Below, piece by piece: positions 1 to 11,800 of a DNA stretch of 64,000 nt. The translations under genes and the position numbers were made by a program. The DNA lies in NCBI GenBank assembly GCA_020137815.1, contig CM035350.1:2689537-2753536 (forward strand). The letters run 5' to 3'. Each line of letters begins with the position of its first letter. The first letter of the stretch is position 1. The DNA comes from Hormiphora californensis. Its lineage: Eukaryota > Ctenophora > Tentaculata > Cydippida > Pleurobrachiidae. Under the pieces are notes generated by a model. The model made no database searches. It worked only from the letters and a program-made list of their open reading frames with translations, and was not told the origin of the DNA.

Positions 1-490
1 CACAACGACATCCAGACGTTCTACACGACTTGCTAAGGTAAACATAATTTTACATTAACCCCCCCCCTCTGACCCTTCATTTCACTGTCATCCCATTTCA
101 GAGGGCCTCCTCTTCAGCTAAGTCTAGTGATGAGGATGGAGATGGACCACCTAAACCACCTCCCCTTATCCCCATCGACTCCTCGTAAGTTGTAACCACA
201 TTCGGCTGCGGAAAACCACCCGGGCGGCTGTCATGCTGCGGTGCTGATTCGGTAGACTGGGTCAGAGTGGCGCGCATTAGTGAAAAGTGCACCATTTCAG
301 CACTTACTGCGGCAGGCCCCGCGCGCACGCCCTTCTCACACACATCTCAGCTGTGAATATCAATTGGATTACACCAATCTGCAGTGTATGTCTCATGTCG
401 GGGCAGTACAGCTGTGACGTAATAATGACGTCATCAATTCACAGGTCAGATGATGAAGGCACCAGGACCGAGCGATATAACTGGAGCTGA
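1..490 (+). CDS. 3' end of an unidentified gene (partial)
   Basis: Three exon-like blocks join in phase: up to 37 (donor gtaaac), 102-184 (acceptor cag, donor gtaagt) and 445-490 (acceptor cacag, stop TGA 488-490). The predicted C-terminal peptide is Ser/Asp/Pro-rich (SSAKSSDEDGDG, then a PPKPPP run, then SSSDDEG, ending YNWS), as in a disordered nuclear protein tail. No family is recognised. The last exon is read in a different frame from RNF146, whose ATG lies at 450 inside it. Either two genes overlap by about 40 bases, or these are 5' exons of RNF146 separated from it by an indel. The splice phases are seen; gene identity is unknown. Confidence 0.35.
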
Positions 491-3423
491 TGAATCTAAC
501 AAAGGTAAAACACACACTACTAATGGATTGGTAATTAAAACATCAATAAATAATATCACTAATACTCTACCCCCAGATCGTGACTGTTCAATATGTCTGA
601 TGGACGCTGTTCAGCCTGTCCGAACACCCTGTCGCCACATTTTCTGTTATCTCTGTATCAAGGTCAGTAGAGACGGGTCAAGTAAGACAAGTCAATAGCT
701 GGGATGTGTACGTGCCATGCGTGGTAAAGGTCAAGTAAATTACCTTCGATCAGTAAGACCCCCCTCTGACCCTCCTCCACAATTCTTGTTTTAACAGATC
801 CAACTCCCTGGTCTCTCCCAACACTCCTGTGTTCTCCTGTGCCCTCCTGGCTAGATATGGTAGGACGGCCTCCACAGGGCCCCACGCCACCGCTTTGAAC
901 ACCCTGTACCCCCGGGCACCAAGCTGGAATGTAGTCGGATCACACAGTCCATACAGCTGGCCAAAATGAACTGCTCCCTTGTCCAAACCCTGAACTCGAA
1001 GTGCCTCGATCAGTATCCGTACAGTTTCCTCGTTGTGACTCCCTGCCAACAGGGAGCAGTGTCCCTCCTTAACTAATGGTAGTAGAACCTCTGTTAGGGT
1101 AGTGTTGTATGCCATGTCTGTGTCTGGTTTCGTCTCCTGAACCGGGTCAGGATACCCCATCTCCTCTGCCCGGGCCCGCTCTTGCACCATGTACGCACCC
1201 CTGACCAACTTTACACCCAGTATATAACCATGTGTAACGGCATCACCCGTGTGTTGGAGCACCGTCCCTGGGGTGCGTTTTAGATAGCACTGGTAGGTGT
1301 TCGAGATTAGTGCATCTGTCTTGTTGTACCTTCTCATGAGGTGGAGTGTATAATAATCTATAGCGGGTTGGAGGTATGTCTGCTCCGCGTCTATCATTAT
1401 CCGAACATCCAACTCCCGGGTTTTGTCTCCAATCTGGGAGAGTCTGTCCATCAGCCGTTTACCTGCTGCTTTTATCTCGGGTGTTATCTCTGGCACTGTA
1501 GACAGTTGTACCCGACCCTCCATAACGGCATCCTGTAGGGAGATAAGATCTTTTTTCCCTGCCATTTCTATTTCATGTATTTCTATTTCATGTATTTGTC
1601 CACTCTCATGTAGCTGCCTCACTCTCTCTAAAATCACCGTGACTTGATTTAAAAACTGTGGTGTCGTGAGTCCTGTGATTTTGAAGGACGAATAAGGTCT
1701 GGTATCTGTCACTTCTTTTGAGGATTCCAGCACCTCAAGAATTGTGGTCAGGTTACCATGGCAACCCTCCTCGGTACCTTCATCTGATCCCTCTAGATCC
1801 GCTTCTGCAGAGTAATTCAGTAAAGATTGGACTCCGTGAGATGAGAGCCTCTCCACACACGGTCTCAGCTCACTCACAGTCTCTCCCCCGGCAAACTGTC
1901 CGTAGAAGCTACCCTTCATCACCATTGTGAATATCTTCCGACCCAGAACTCGCCGGCTAATCCTCATGAGTCGCTCTGAGTTTTCCACAAACACGTTGTA
2001 TGTGCAGAGTTTGAGTAGGACAAGGGACCGGACCAAACCGAGATTTGACACCGAGGCATACGTTGTTTTGGTATCCCGGAAATCTAAGGTGTCTGCAGGG
2101 TAGTTTGGAAGGGCAGTGGTTGTTGTCATGGGTTTGTTGCTACGTGGCGGGGTTACCATGGCAATGGACGGTTTCTGGACAACAGACCTTACCATAGTTG
2201 GGGGTCGCCCACGTACCATTCGCTTCATAGCTCTCTGCAAGAATGTTAATCATCTGAACCTTGCTAATGCAATACATCATGATATTACATGATACATCAT
2301 GATATACAATACATCATGATATTACATGATACATCATGATATTACAGGGTTTACTAACATGATATTGTTACAGGGTGTACTGCAAAGTACAGGTACGGGT
2401 ACGTGTGCACTGTGTAGGGCAGCAATACCACGGGATTTCCTGACTCGACCGGAAATGGTAGATTTGAGTAACAGTTCACAATCTGACGGCGAGGATGAGT
2501 GGACTTGGTTTTATGAAGGTAATCACTTAATTAGCAAGTAATTACTAATTATTAGATCTAATTAGCTCTCTTTTCCCATGCTCTGTTTTGCGGGCAAGCG
2601 GTTCGCTCAATAAAAATGATATCAGCATTTGGATACACGTTCAGACCCCGTAGAATACTAGAATCTAAAAACCCTAGTAACACGGAGCATCAGAGCGTTT
2701 CACCTTAGCTGCAAACCCTTAAAAATATAAATAGTTATAATATCTATAATCCAGTTTAAATGTCCAGTGCCGCAAGTGCTCTGATGCTCATAAATCTGAT
2801 CACAAAACCTAGCAACTAATGTATCATCAGTCCCACAGACTCAAATCACCACCTCCACCACCTAACCGTATTATTACTAGGTCGAAGTGGTGGGTGGTGG
2901 CAGTATGATGCAAGGACATCAGCGGATATTGAGAAAGCATTCCAAGATGACGCGGACAAGGAAATAGAGCTACTGATAGCAGGCTTCATCTACATTATAG
3001 ATCTAGCCGCTATGGTGAGAGAGAGAGATACAATGATTGGTACCATAATCATATTACGACAGTTTGATAAACAGAAGGAAGTGCCATGCTTTGTTTACAC
3101 GGACGGGTCATGATAACCAGTTTTTATAACCGGTTATTTTGACCTGTTGTACGTGCATTAGCTTGTTTAGATTGGCATATCCAGGGCCATATATCCATGA
3201 TAGCATTAAATTTTATAAGATATAATATCCTCTACCTCCCATCCTGCAGGTCCAACAACGAAAGTGTGCGCCCCACATTCAGCGTCGTATCAAGCGAGAC
3301 AAGAATATTCCTGACAAGAAGGGAGTCGCTGGGATAACCAAAAAACACAGAAACAGACAAACAAACAAACCTCCAGCTGCCACTAATAATGCCAACGACT
3401 CAGGGGACGGGACCCCAGTGTGA
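450..3423 (+). CDS. RNF146: RNF146/Iduna-type E3 ubiquitin ligase (RING + WWE)
   Basis: Five exons join in phase: 450-504, 577-662, 2374-2518, 2881-3014, 3250-3423 (stop TGA), about 197 residues. The RING is C3HC4: CSIC, then CRHIFCYLC, then CALC across the exon 2-3 junction, with the typical IPRDFL following. The WWE domain follows, with WTWFYEG, GGWWQYD and ELLIAGFIYIIDL. The basic tail IQRRIKRD plus KKGVAGI is also RNF146-like. The family binds poly- or iso-ADP-ribose through WWE and ubiquitinates PARylated proteins such as axin. The vertebrate protein is longer (about 360 residues), so this one has a short C-terminal tail. Intron 2 (663-2373) contains PRODH on the opposite strand. The start at 450 is the first ATG in frame; the true N-terminus could lie further upstream. 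Confidence 0.9.
750..2240 (-). CDS. PRODH: Proline dehydrogenase, mitochondrial, intronless
   Basis: A single uninterrupted ORF of 496 residues encodes a complete FAD-dependent proline dehydrogenase, which oxidises proline to pyrroline-5-carboxylate at the mitochondrial inner membrane. Family motifs in order: MKGSFYGQFAGGE (near 110), IMIDAEQTYLQPAIDYYTL (near 280), SNTYQCYLK, GVKLVRGAYMVQERARAEE, LAGSHNEETVR, HFGQLYGLCD and AWGPVEAVLPYLARRAQEN. The N-terminus is basic and Ser/Thr-rich without acidic residues, consistent with a mitochondrial targeting peptide. The protein is shorter than vertebrate PRODH (about 600 residues) because the variable central insertion is small. The gene lies antisense within RNF146 intron 2. 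Lack of introns in an intron-rich neighbourhood suggests a retrocopy, but the frame is fully open. PRODH versus hydroxyproline dehydrogenase (PRODH2) was not resolved. Confidence 0.93.
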   Translation of the reverse strand: MQRAMKRMVRGRPPTMVRSVVQKPSIAMVTPPRSNKPMTTTTALPNYPADTLDFRDTKTTYASVSNLGLVRSLVLLKLCTYNVFVENSERLMRISRRVLGRKIFTMVMKGSFYGQFAGGETVSELRPCVERLSSHGVQSLLNYSAEADLEGSDEGTEEGCHGNLTTILEVLESSKEVTDTRPYSSFKITGLTTPQFLNQVTVILERVRQLHESGQIHEIEIHEIEMAGKKDLISLQDAVMEGRVQLSTVPEITPEIKAAGKRLMDRLSQIGDKTRELDVRIMIDAEQTYLQPAIDYYTLHLMRRYNKTDALISNTYQCYLKRTPGTVLQHTGDAVTHGYILGVKLVRGAYMVQERARAEEMGYPDPVQETKPDTDMAYNTTLTEVLLPLVKEGHCSLLAGSHNEETVRILIEALRVQGLDKGAVHFGQLYGLCDPTTFQLGARGYRVFKAVAWGPVEAVLPYLARRAQENTGVLGETRELDLLKQELWRRVRGGSY

Positions 3424-4020
3424 AGAGATGTAGTCTGGGTAGCTGCCATCAGAAATAATAACTGGATAAATTTGTAAAGGGAGTGTAAACTCTGTATGTA
3501 GTGAGCATGTAGTGAGTGTAAACTCTGGGTGCTGAGTGTTATAGTGAGTGTAAACTCTGTATGCTGAGTGTAGTGAGTGTAAACTCTGGGTGCTGAGTGT
3601 TATAGTGAATGTAAACTCTGTATGCCGAGTGTAGTGTGAGTGTATTGAGTGTTCTCTGTTGTCGTGTGGGCGTGTTTGGAACCCTATGTTTGCTAACTTA
3701 TTACCTGCACATCAATTGTTTTAGAATCTTTTTACTTCCATAATATAAAGAAAACGGTCCAATGAAAAGAGGGCTGCCTGAAAATCAGATGTTTGTTTTT
3801 ATCTTCAAATTGTAATTGTGTATATATTTAGCCCCCATTTAGCCTGACATGTTATTATTATATGTTATCCATTCACTACGTGATGATGTTAATATTCTAG
3901 CCGGGCCGTAGCCCTTCCCACATCTAGCCCCTCTCCCGTAGCCCTTCCCACATCTTGAACCTCTCCCCCACTCTCTCTGTGTATACTACCCTAATCACAC
4001 CGCCAATTCTCTTTAGCAGT
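3424..4020. repeat. RNF146 3' flank with short tandem repeats
   Basis: No coding exon is seen between the RNF146 stop and the next gene. At about 3478-3660 a degenerate 25-60 bp tandem repeat (GTAAACTCTGTATG / TGAGTGTAGTGAG words) occupies the likely 3' UTR. The rest is AT-rich. Confidence 0.6.
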
Positions 4021-5357
4021 ATGACAAGTGTCCAAGACCCTGTTGTTTCGGAAACCATCGTCCCTGTCAATGAAACCATCGTCCCTGTCAATGAAACCAT
4101 CGTCCCTGTCAATGGAATCGTCCCTGGGAATGAAACCATCGTCCCTGTTGATAAGACTGCAGAGGAGGCGGGTTCCAATGATGTTCTACTGACAACACAA
4201 TTAGACACGGCCCCTGGTGATGAAACATCAACGAATCAGGAAGATATACGTACGGAGCCGTCCAACACTGTGGATACAGAAGTAGTGGAGAAACCACAGC
4301 AACCGTCTGAAGAATCTGCTCCTTCATCAAAACAATTATCTGATAACACTGCTCCTATCCAATCAGAGACGAACAACAAGCGTCCCCTTGACAACGAACA
4401 GTCTCAGGACAAAGAGGAATCGTCTCCCTCCAGAAAGCGGCCCCTGGTTCGTCCCCCGGAAGTGGCCCCTCCCAGCTGCTACCCTGCTGGACTGGCCAGG
4501 ATGCGGGAGATCATAGAGAAATATGCCATTACCACCTCCCCAACGGGTGCCCGGGCAGACCTCACCAAGCCTCTCTGTAACATATTCCTCCGAGGATGGC
4601 GTCTCTCCGCTCAGTTTCCCAAGGTATGCAGCAGTCAGGGTAAAGCTACCATTCTGGAGGTCCTCCGGAGGGTAGTGGAGGGGTTGTGGGACGAGCGGTT
4701 ACTCCAAGTTCCCGGTCTCAGGGGTGATATTAACGTGGTGGAGATGGTAGTGGAAGAGATCAGGAGGGACAACACCCGACTATTCTCCCAAACCCCACCC
4801 ACTCTAACTGTACTACTGACGGAGAAGCTGTTTGATTGGTACTACCGTGCCGCTCGGCTATCCCACAAGCCAGGTAAACCTGGGTAGTTCGACTCAACAG
4901 TGGGAGAAACTAAAGACTGAACTGGGGGTGAACACTAACAGCGAGCTGGCATCACTCCTTATCCACTGCTACAAATCGTGGGAGAGTGTGGGGTGTGGTC
5001 GGTGTAGGAGGCACATGCAGGTCGGTATGGAGGGTGTCACCGGTCGGGCTCTCCAGAACTCAATCTGTATCGTATCGTGTAGCTGTGGGAAGGACACGAG
5101 TGGTGGGTTCATGATAGCATGTGATAATTGTACCAAGTGGCAGCACGGAGTGTGTGTTAATGTCACCCCCGATACCGTTCCCCTCCAGTATTACTGTCCG
5201 AGGTGTACTGCTGCTAAGAAGAGGTCTGAAGTGGCCCGCGTGAAGGATGGGGATGGTGGGTCGGAGAGTGGAGATAGTGTGACGAGTTGCGGGAACAATG
5301 AGCTTGTATTCTACCGACGACAGTGAGCCAGAGGTGATCAACATTGATAGTGATTAG
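4021..5357 (+). CDS. PHD-finger protein with two frame breaks
   Basis: A first open block runs from about 4021 (ATG after a tttagcag acceptor; an upstream in-frame ATG lies at 3955) to about 4837. It encodes a low-complexity N-terminus with five copies of a 21-bp repeat (ETIVPVN), an acidic/basic linker and a conserved-looking helical region (WRLSAQFPK, LLTEKLFDWYYRAARL). The second block (4887-5326) is in another frame. It carries a PHD finger with C4HC3 ligands: CSC, FMIACDNC, KWQHGVC, YYCPRC. The MIACDNCTKWQH core resembles histone H3K4me-reading PHDs. A 49-base GT-AG intron at 4838-4886 (gtacta to ggtag) would join the blocks in phase. A second shift near 5300 would replace the ORF ending FYRRQ with an acidic tail containing EVINIDSD and stopping at 5357. 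The family is not recognised; a nuclear chromatin role is inferred from the PHD. Confidence 0.72.
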
Positions 5358-5822
5358 GGGGACGTCATGCGAGCCACATCATGGTATGTGTATTGTAGAC
5401 TTTTAAAGGGGGAGGGGAACCAGATTACTGACCCAGAGATATCAGCATTTTTATCATCGCACTGCACTGTTCAGAATTCTGGCGTATCAGCTAAAGGAGT
5501 ACTAGGTCTGTTTGGGTGATCAAATATTATACACGTGATATTTTACTTTACTTTTACTTTTATTTATTTATTTTACAAACGATAAATCCAGGTTTTTACA
5601 ATAATTATCGAAATACCAAAATATAATACATAATTGGGGACATAATTACTAGGTACATTTCAAGATCGCCCAATCATGGCTACTCGAAACGCTCTCTCCC
5701 TCGGCCCTCTCTATCTCTCTCTATACTACATAAACTCATAATTTCATTCGGATTATGGTTCAGATGCATACCACTAAAGTCATTATTGAGGGTTTAGTTA
5801 TGGTGTTTAGATCTGGATATTA
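5358..5822. other. Convergent intergenic spacer
   Basis: This AT-rich spacer separates two genes transcribed towards each other. T-rich and A-rich stretches near 5530-5640 could hold polyadenylation signals for both, but no gene, RNA or transposon was identified. Confidence 0.6.
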
Positions 5823-8800
5823 TCAGATTTCAGAATATTTTGGCGGCTCACGGCCATTTATCCTAAACTTGGATCGCATTGGAGGGGTCTCAGAGTCCCG
5901 CTCAGTCTGACCCCCTCTGTCGATAGCTTCATTTGAAATCCCATGTTGTTCACCTTCTTCCTTTTCACAGCAGCAACACTCACAACAACTCTTACATCTC
6001 CTAAACTGTCTTCTAATACATTTCAAGGTTGCCAGAATCTTGCTGATCACAAAGAACACTACTGACCCAATAACGAGGTAGAATATGATTGAGATGGCCA
6101 TGATGGTAGTTTTTGCCGAGTTCTTACTTCCTGTAAACCAACTGGCGGGATTCATATACTTTTTCCAGGTTCTAATACTTGTCAGAGAGGGGGCAAAGCC
6201 CTCCTCAAATTCAACCTCTTTAGTGTCATCTATATTGATGTCTTCCACCCTAGAGAATTAGAATGGTGAGGGAGAGAGGAGTTACTGGTTTAGTGTCTTA
6301 ATGGTATCTTAACGACCTATCCTATTTAATTGATGGCAGCTGTGTTTATTACACATGATTTTACAAATTTGTAAAGGAGGGTTAGAATACATAACACATA
6401 TAACAAGCTGGTGTATAACACTCACTTTTCTTCCTCTATCACGGTACACGTCACATCAACACACTGTCGTTCCTGGTTGTCATTCCAAAGGACAGACAAA
6501 CACACAGACAGGGTTTCCGTTTCAGCACAGTCTGTTGTCAGTGGTTGCAGATGTCGATAAGGTTCTGTTTGGTCCGGTGGTATTACCAGGGTAAAGGTTT
6601 CGTTCCCCACCTCCCCAAGTAACTTCCCAACTCCTCCGAATATCAAAATGGCTATGTACCTGGAGTTTGGTTTGAAATTGAAAGATAAAAATGAAACCAG
6701 GGCCTTTGTCTGTCTGTCTGTAACTTTGTAATTCAACTCACTTGTTCGAACTAGAATCGTGTGTGTACTCCCCGGTGAAAGAATCAAACTTAGAGATTTC
6801 CCTCACAAATGTCAAATCATAGCTACCATCGGGCAGTTTAACAGTAACCCCCAGTTTCAGTTTGGTACTACGTTTACGAATCACAACTTGCTCTTCCGTA
6901 GGGTATCGCTTTGCCTCCAGTATGCTTTCCCTGTGCTTTTCTGCGAGTGTCTTGGCGCTGCATTGGAAAAATGTTGGACTGAGTTCAAAGTAAACAAACT
7001 AACCGGTTTCTCAACATCAAGAAGGTATACCTTCTCCCCTATAAAAATCGAGCAAAGGAATCTGTCAGGCCTATGCTCTCATAGAGAGGTATAGTCATTC
7101 TGATTCACATACATCTCACTTACCCCCGGGGGTATATCCCTTCAAAATCGTTGAACCTAATGGCTTCCCTAACCTTCATAGTACCAGAATCACAGCTCAG
7201 AACAGTGATATCAATGGCATCCTTTACTTCCTGTTCCTTCCAGTCCAACCCCTTCTCAGTGTACTTCATCCAGCCTGGAAGAGGGACAATTGTAATCAGG
7301 AACAGACCGACACAAGTAAACATTAAACAACCAATCAGAACTCGTTATTTAGGTGACGTGACTGGTTATTAGCCAATCAGGGACCAGTAGGACTTGTAAT
7401 ACAAACTGACAGCATAATGTGCAGTATACTGTGCAGCTGTACAGCATACTGTGCTGCTTAGATTGAATGGCCAATCAAAATGGAGGATTTGGTAAGACTC
7501 TCACAAGACATTAAAGAGTCTTTAATAAAGACGTTACCAAGGCGATCGACGCTATATGAGAATCTATCATTGACATCCACATCTGTCATTATGTCCTCTG
7601 CATCTGGACCATCCAGACCAAAGAACCAATCCCCAAAGGATGAAGACTGGGATCCCTTGCTTTTATCCGTTAGTATCAACTTAGGAAACTTGCCATGGTT
7701 TTTTAGTGCTCTGAAATGCGAACTTGAAGTAACAACCCGGTAAAAATTTGGGTAAATTTAACGTAATTATCGAGGTTTTGCAATCCTACCCATTGCTGAA
7801 AGCCAGGTAGGTTTGGTTCAGTAGTTTGTTGGATGTACGATCGTATTCCTCTATGCTGACATTCAACAATCTATCAGGATTTGTGTCTTCAATCTTGAAA
7901 GCTTCGTATATTCTCTCGGTAAACTTCGATCCTAAAAACATGTTATGACATTAACCGCAGAATATTGATCATGGTTATCGAGGTAGTCATGAATTGGATT
8001 ATCAAATCTGCCAGAGCATTGTCACAACCGGGACCCCTATCTAAGAAACTTTTCCACTTTGACCCACCTTATCTCTAAGAAACTTTCCCACTTTGACCCT
8101 CCTTATCTATAAGAAACTTTCCCACTTTGACCCTCCTTATCTTTAAGAAACTTTCCGACTTTGACCCTCTTTATCTCTAAGAAACTTTCCCACTTTGACC
8201 CTCCTTATCTCTAAGAAACTTTCCCACTTTGACCCTCCTTATCTCTAAGAAACTTTCCCACTTTGACCCTCCTTATCTCTAAGAAACTTTCCCACTTTGA
8301 CCCTCCTTATCTCTAAGAAACTTTCCCACTTTGACCCTCCTTATCTCTAAGAAACTTTCCCACTTTGACCCTCCTTATCTCTAAGAAACTTTCCCACTTT
8401 GACCCTCCTTATCTCTAAGAAACTTTCCCACTTTGACCCTCCTTATCTCTACGAAACTTTCCCACTTTGACCCTCCTTATCTCTAAGAAACTTTCCCACT
8501 TTGACCCTCTTAATCTCTAAGAAACTTTCCCACTTTGACCCTCTTAATCTCTAAGAAACTTTCCCACTTTGAACCTCCTTATCTCTAAGAAACTTTCCCA
8601 CTTTGACCCTCCTTATCTCTAAGAAACTTTCCCACTTTGACCCTCCTTATCTCTAAGAAACTTCCCCACTTTGACCCTCCTTATCTCTAAGAAACTTTCC
8701 CACTTTGACCCTCCGTATCTCTAAGAAACTAACCCACTTTGACCCTCTCAATCTCTAAGAAACTTTCCCACTTTGACCCTCCTTATCTCTAAGAAACTTT

Positions 8801-11800
8801 CCCACTTTGACCCTCCTTATCTCTAAGAAACTTTCCCACTTTGACCCTCCTTATCTCTAAGAAACTTTCCCACTTTGACCCTCCTTATCTCTAAGAAACT
8901 TTCCCACTTTGACCCTCCTTATCTCTAAGAAACTTTCCCACTTTGACCCTCCTTATCTCTATGAAACTTTCCCACTTTGACCCTCCTTATCTCTAAGAAA
9001 CTTTCCCACTTTGACCCTCCTTATCTCTAAGAAACTTTCCCACATTGACCCTCCTTATCTCTAAGAAACTTTCCCACTTTGACCCTCCTTATCTCTAAGA
9101 AACCTTCCCACTTTGACCCTCCTTATCTCTAAGAAACTTTCCCACTTTGACCCTATCTCTACGAAACTTTCCCACTTTGACCCTCCTTATCTCTAAGAAA
9201 CCTTCCCACTTTGACCCTCCTTATCTCTAAGAAACTTTCCCACTTTGACCCTCCTTATCTCTAAGAAACTTTCCCACTTTGACCCTCCTTATCTCTAAGA
9301 AACTTTCCCACTTTGACCCTCCTTATCTCTACGAAACTTTCCCACTTTGACCCTCCTTATCTCTAAGAAACTTTCCCACTTTGACCCTCCTTATCTCTAA
9401 GAAACTTTCCCACTTTTACCCTCCTTATCTCTAAGAAACTTTCCCACTTTGACCCTCCTTATCTCTACGAAACTTTCCCACTTTGACCCTCCTTATCTCT
9501 AAGAAACTTTCCCACTTTGACCCTCTTAATCTCTAAGAAACTTTCCCACTTTGACCCTCCTTATCTCTAAGAAACTTTCCCACTTTGAACCTCCTTATCT
9601 CTAAGAAACTTTCCCACTTTGACCCTCCTTATCTCTAAGAAACTTTCCCACTTTTACCCTCCTTATCTCTAAGAAACTTTCCCACTTTGACCCTCCTTAT
9701 CTCTACGAAACTTTCCCACTTTGACCCTCCTTATCTCTAAGAAACTTTCCCACTTTGACCCTCTTAATCTCTAAGAAACTTTCCCACTTTGACCCTCCTT
9801 ATCTCTAAGAAACTTTCCCACTTTGACCCTCCTTATCTCTAAGAAACTTTCCCACTTTTACCCTCCTTATCTCTAAGAAACTTTCCCACTTTGACCCTCC
9901 TTATCTCTACGAAACTTTCCCACTTTGACCCTCCTTATCTCTAAGAAACTTTCCCACTTTGACCCTCCTTATCTCTAAGAAACTAACCCACTTTGACCCT
10001 CTTAATCTCTAAGAAACTTTCCCACTTTGAACCTCCTTATCTCTAAGAAACTTTCCCACTTTGACCCTCCTTATCTCTAAGAAACTTTCCCACTTTTACC
10101 CTCCTTATCTCTAAGAAACTTTCCCACTTTGACCCTCCTTATCTCTACGAAACTTTCCCACTTTGACCCTCCTTATCTCTAAGAAACTTTCCCACTTTGA
10201 CCCTCTTAATCTCTAAGAAACTTTCCCACTTTGACCCTCCTTATCTCTAAGAAACTTTCCCACTTTGAACCTCCTTATCTCTAAGAAACTTTCCCACTTT
10301 GACCCTCCTTATCTCTAAGAAACTTCCCCACTTTGACCCTCCTTATCTCTAAGAAACTTTCCCACTTTGACCCTCCGTATCTCTAAGAAACTAACCCACT
10401 TTGACCCTCTCAATCTCTAAGAAACTTTCCCACTTTGACCCTCCTTATCTCTAAGAAACTAACCCACTTTGACCCTCTTAATCTCTAAGAAACTTTCCCA
10501 CTTTGACCCTCCTTATCTCTAAGAAACTTTCACAGTTTGACCCTCCTAATCTTTAAGAAACTTTCCCACTTTGACCCTCCTTATCTCTAAGAAACTTTCA
10601 CAGTTTGACCCTCCTAATCTTTAAGAAACTTTCCCACTTTGACCCTCCTTATCTCTAAGAAACTTTCCCACTGCACTTTGACCCTCCTTATCTCTAAGAA
10701 ACTTTCCCACTTTGAACCTCCTTATCTCTAAGAAACTTTCCCACTTTGACCCTCCTTATCTCTAAGAAACTTTCCCACTTTGACCCTCCTTATCTCTAAG
10801 AAACTTTCCCACTTTGAACCTCCTTATCTTTAAGAAACTTTCCCACTTTGACCCTCCTTATCTCTAAGAAACTTTCCCACCTTGACCCTTCTTATCTCTA
10901 AGAAACTTTCCCACTTTGACCCTCCTTATCTCTAATAAACTTTCCCACTGTGAACCTCCTTATCTCTAAGAAACTTTCCCACTTTGACCCTCCTTATCTT
11001 TAAGAAACTTTCCCACATCGACCCTCCTTATCTCTAAGAAACTTTCCCACTTTGAACCTCCTTATCTCTAAGAAACTTTCCCACTGTGAACCTCCTTATC
11101 TCTAAGAAACTTTCCCACTTTGACCCTCCTTATCTTTAAGAAACTTTCCCACATTGACCCTCCTTATCTCTAAGAAACTTTCCCACCTTGACCCTTCTTA
11201 TCTCTAAGAAACTTTCCCACTTTGACCCTCCTTATCTCTAAGAAACTTTCCCACTTTGAAACTCCTTATCTCTAAGAAACTTTCCCACTTTGAACCTCCT
11301 TATCTCTAAGAAACTTTCCCACTTTGAACCTCCTTATCTCTAAGAAACTTTCCCACATTGACCGTCCTTATCTCTAATTTGGTAATGAAATTCCCCCTCT
11401 GCGCTAGCTCACGGAGGGGTAATAATATCGCTTGTACGGCGGGAAAAAAATTCCTGTGTCCAAACTACAAAACAGAAAGTTCTAATTTTTTGAACATACC
11501 GAGGAAATTGTCTGAGCTACCATTACATACCGGAATTTTTCGATATTTTGGCCATTAACACTGTTTTTGTTTTTGGAAAACTATGAAGATGCTGGAATTT
11601 GGCTACAAAAAGCTTCAGAAATGTGCAAAATGCCATTCCAAAGGTATTAGAGGTGGATTCATTGATAACTAAGCTATAGTCGAGTCAGAATAAATTCCAC
11701 AAGATTGGAATTTTATGCCCATATAAGGAGTTATGCGACACACCTCTGTTGTTAAACATGTGGTGGAATCGCTACCGGTCGTTACTTTCTGTAGAATTCA

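Noticed and set aside
5823-7931. HAP2/GCS1 as the firm identity of the membrane protein
   Set aside because: The diagnostic HAP2 domain signature was not seen; kept only as an alternative.
8030-11380. CRISPR-like array
   Set aside because: Units are contiguous 34-bp tandem repeats without unique spacers, in a eukaryotic intron.
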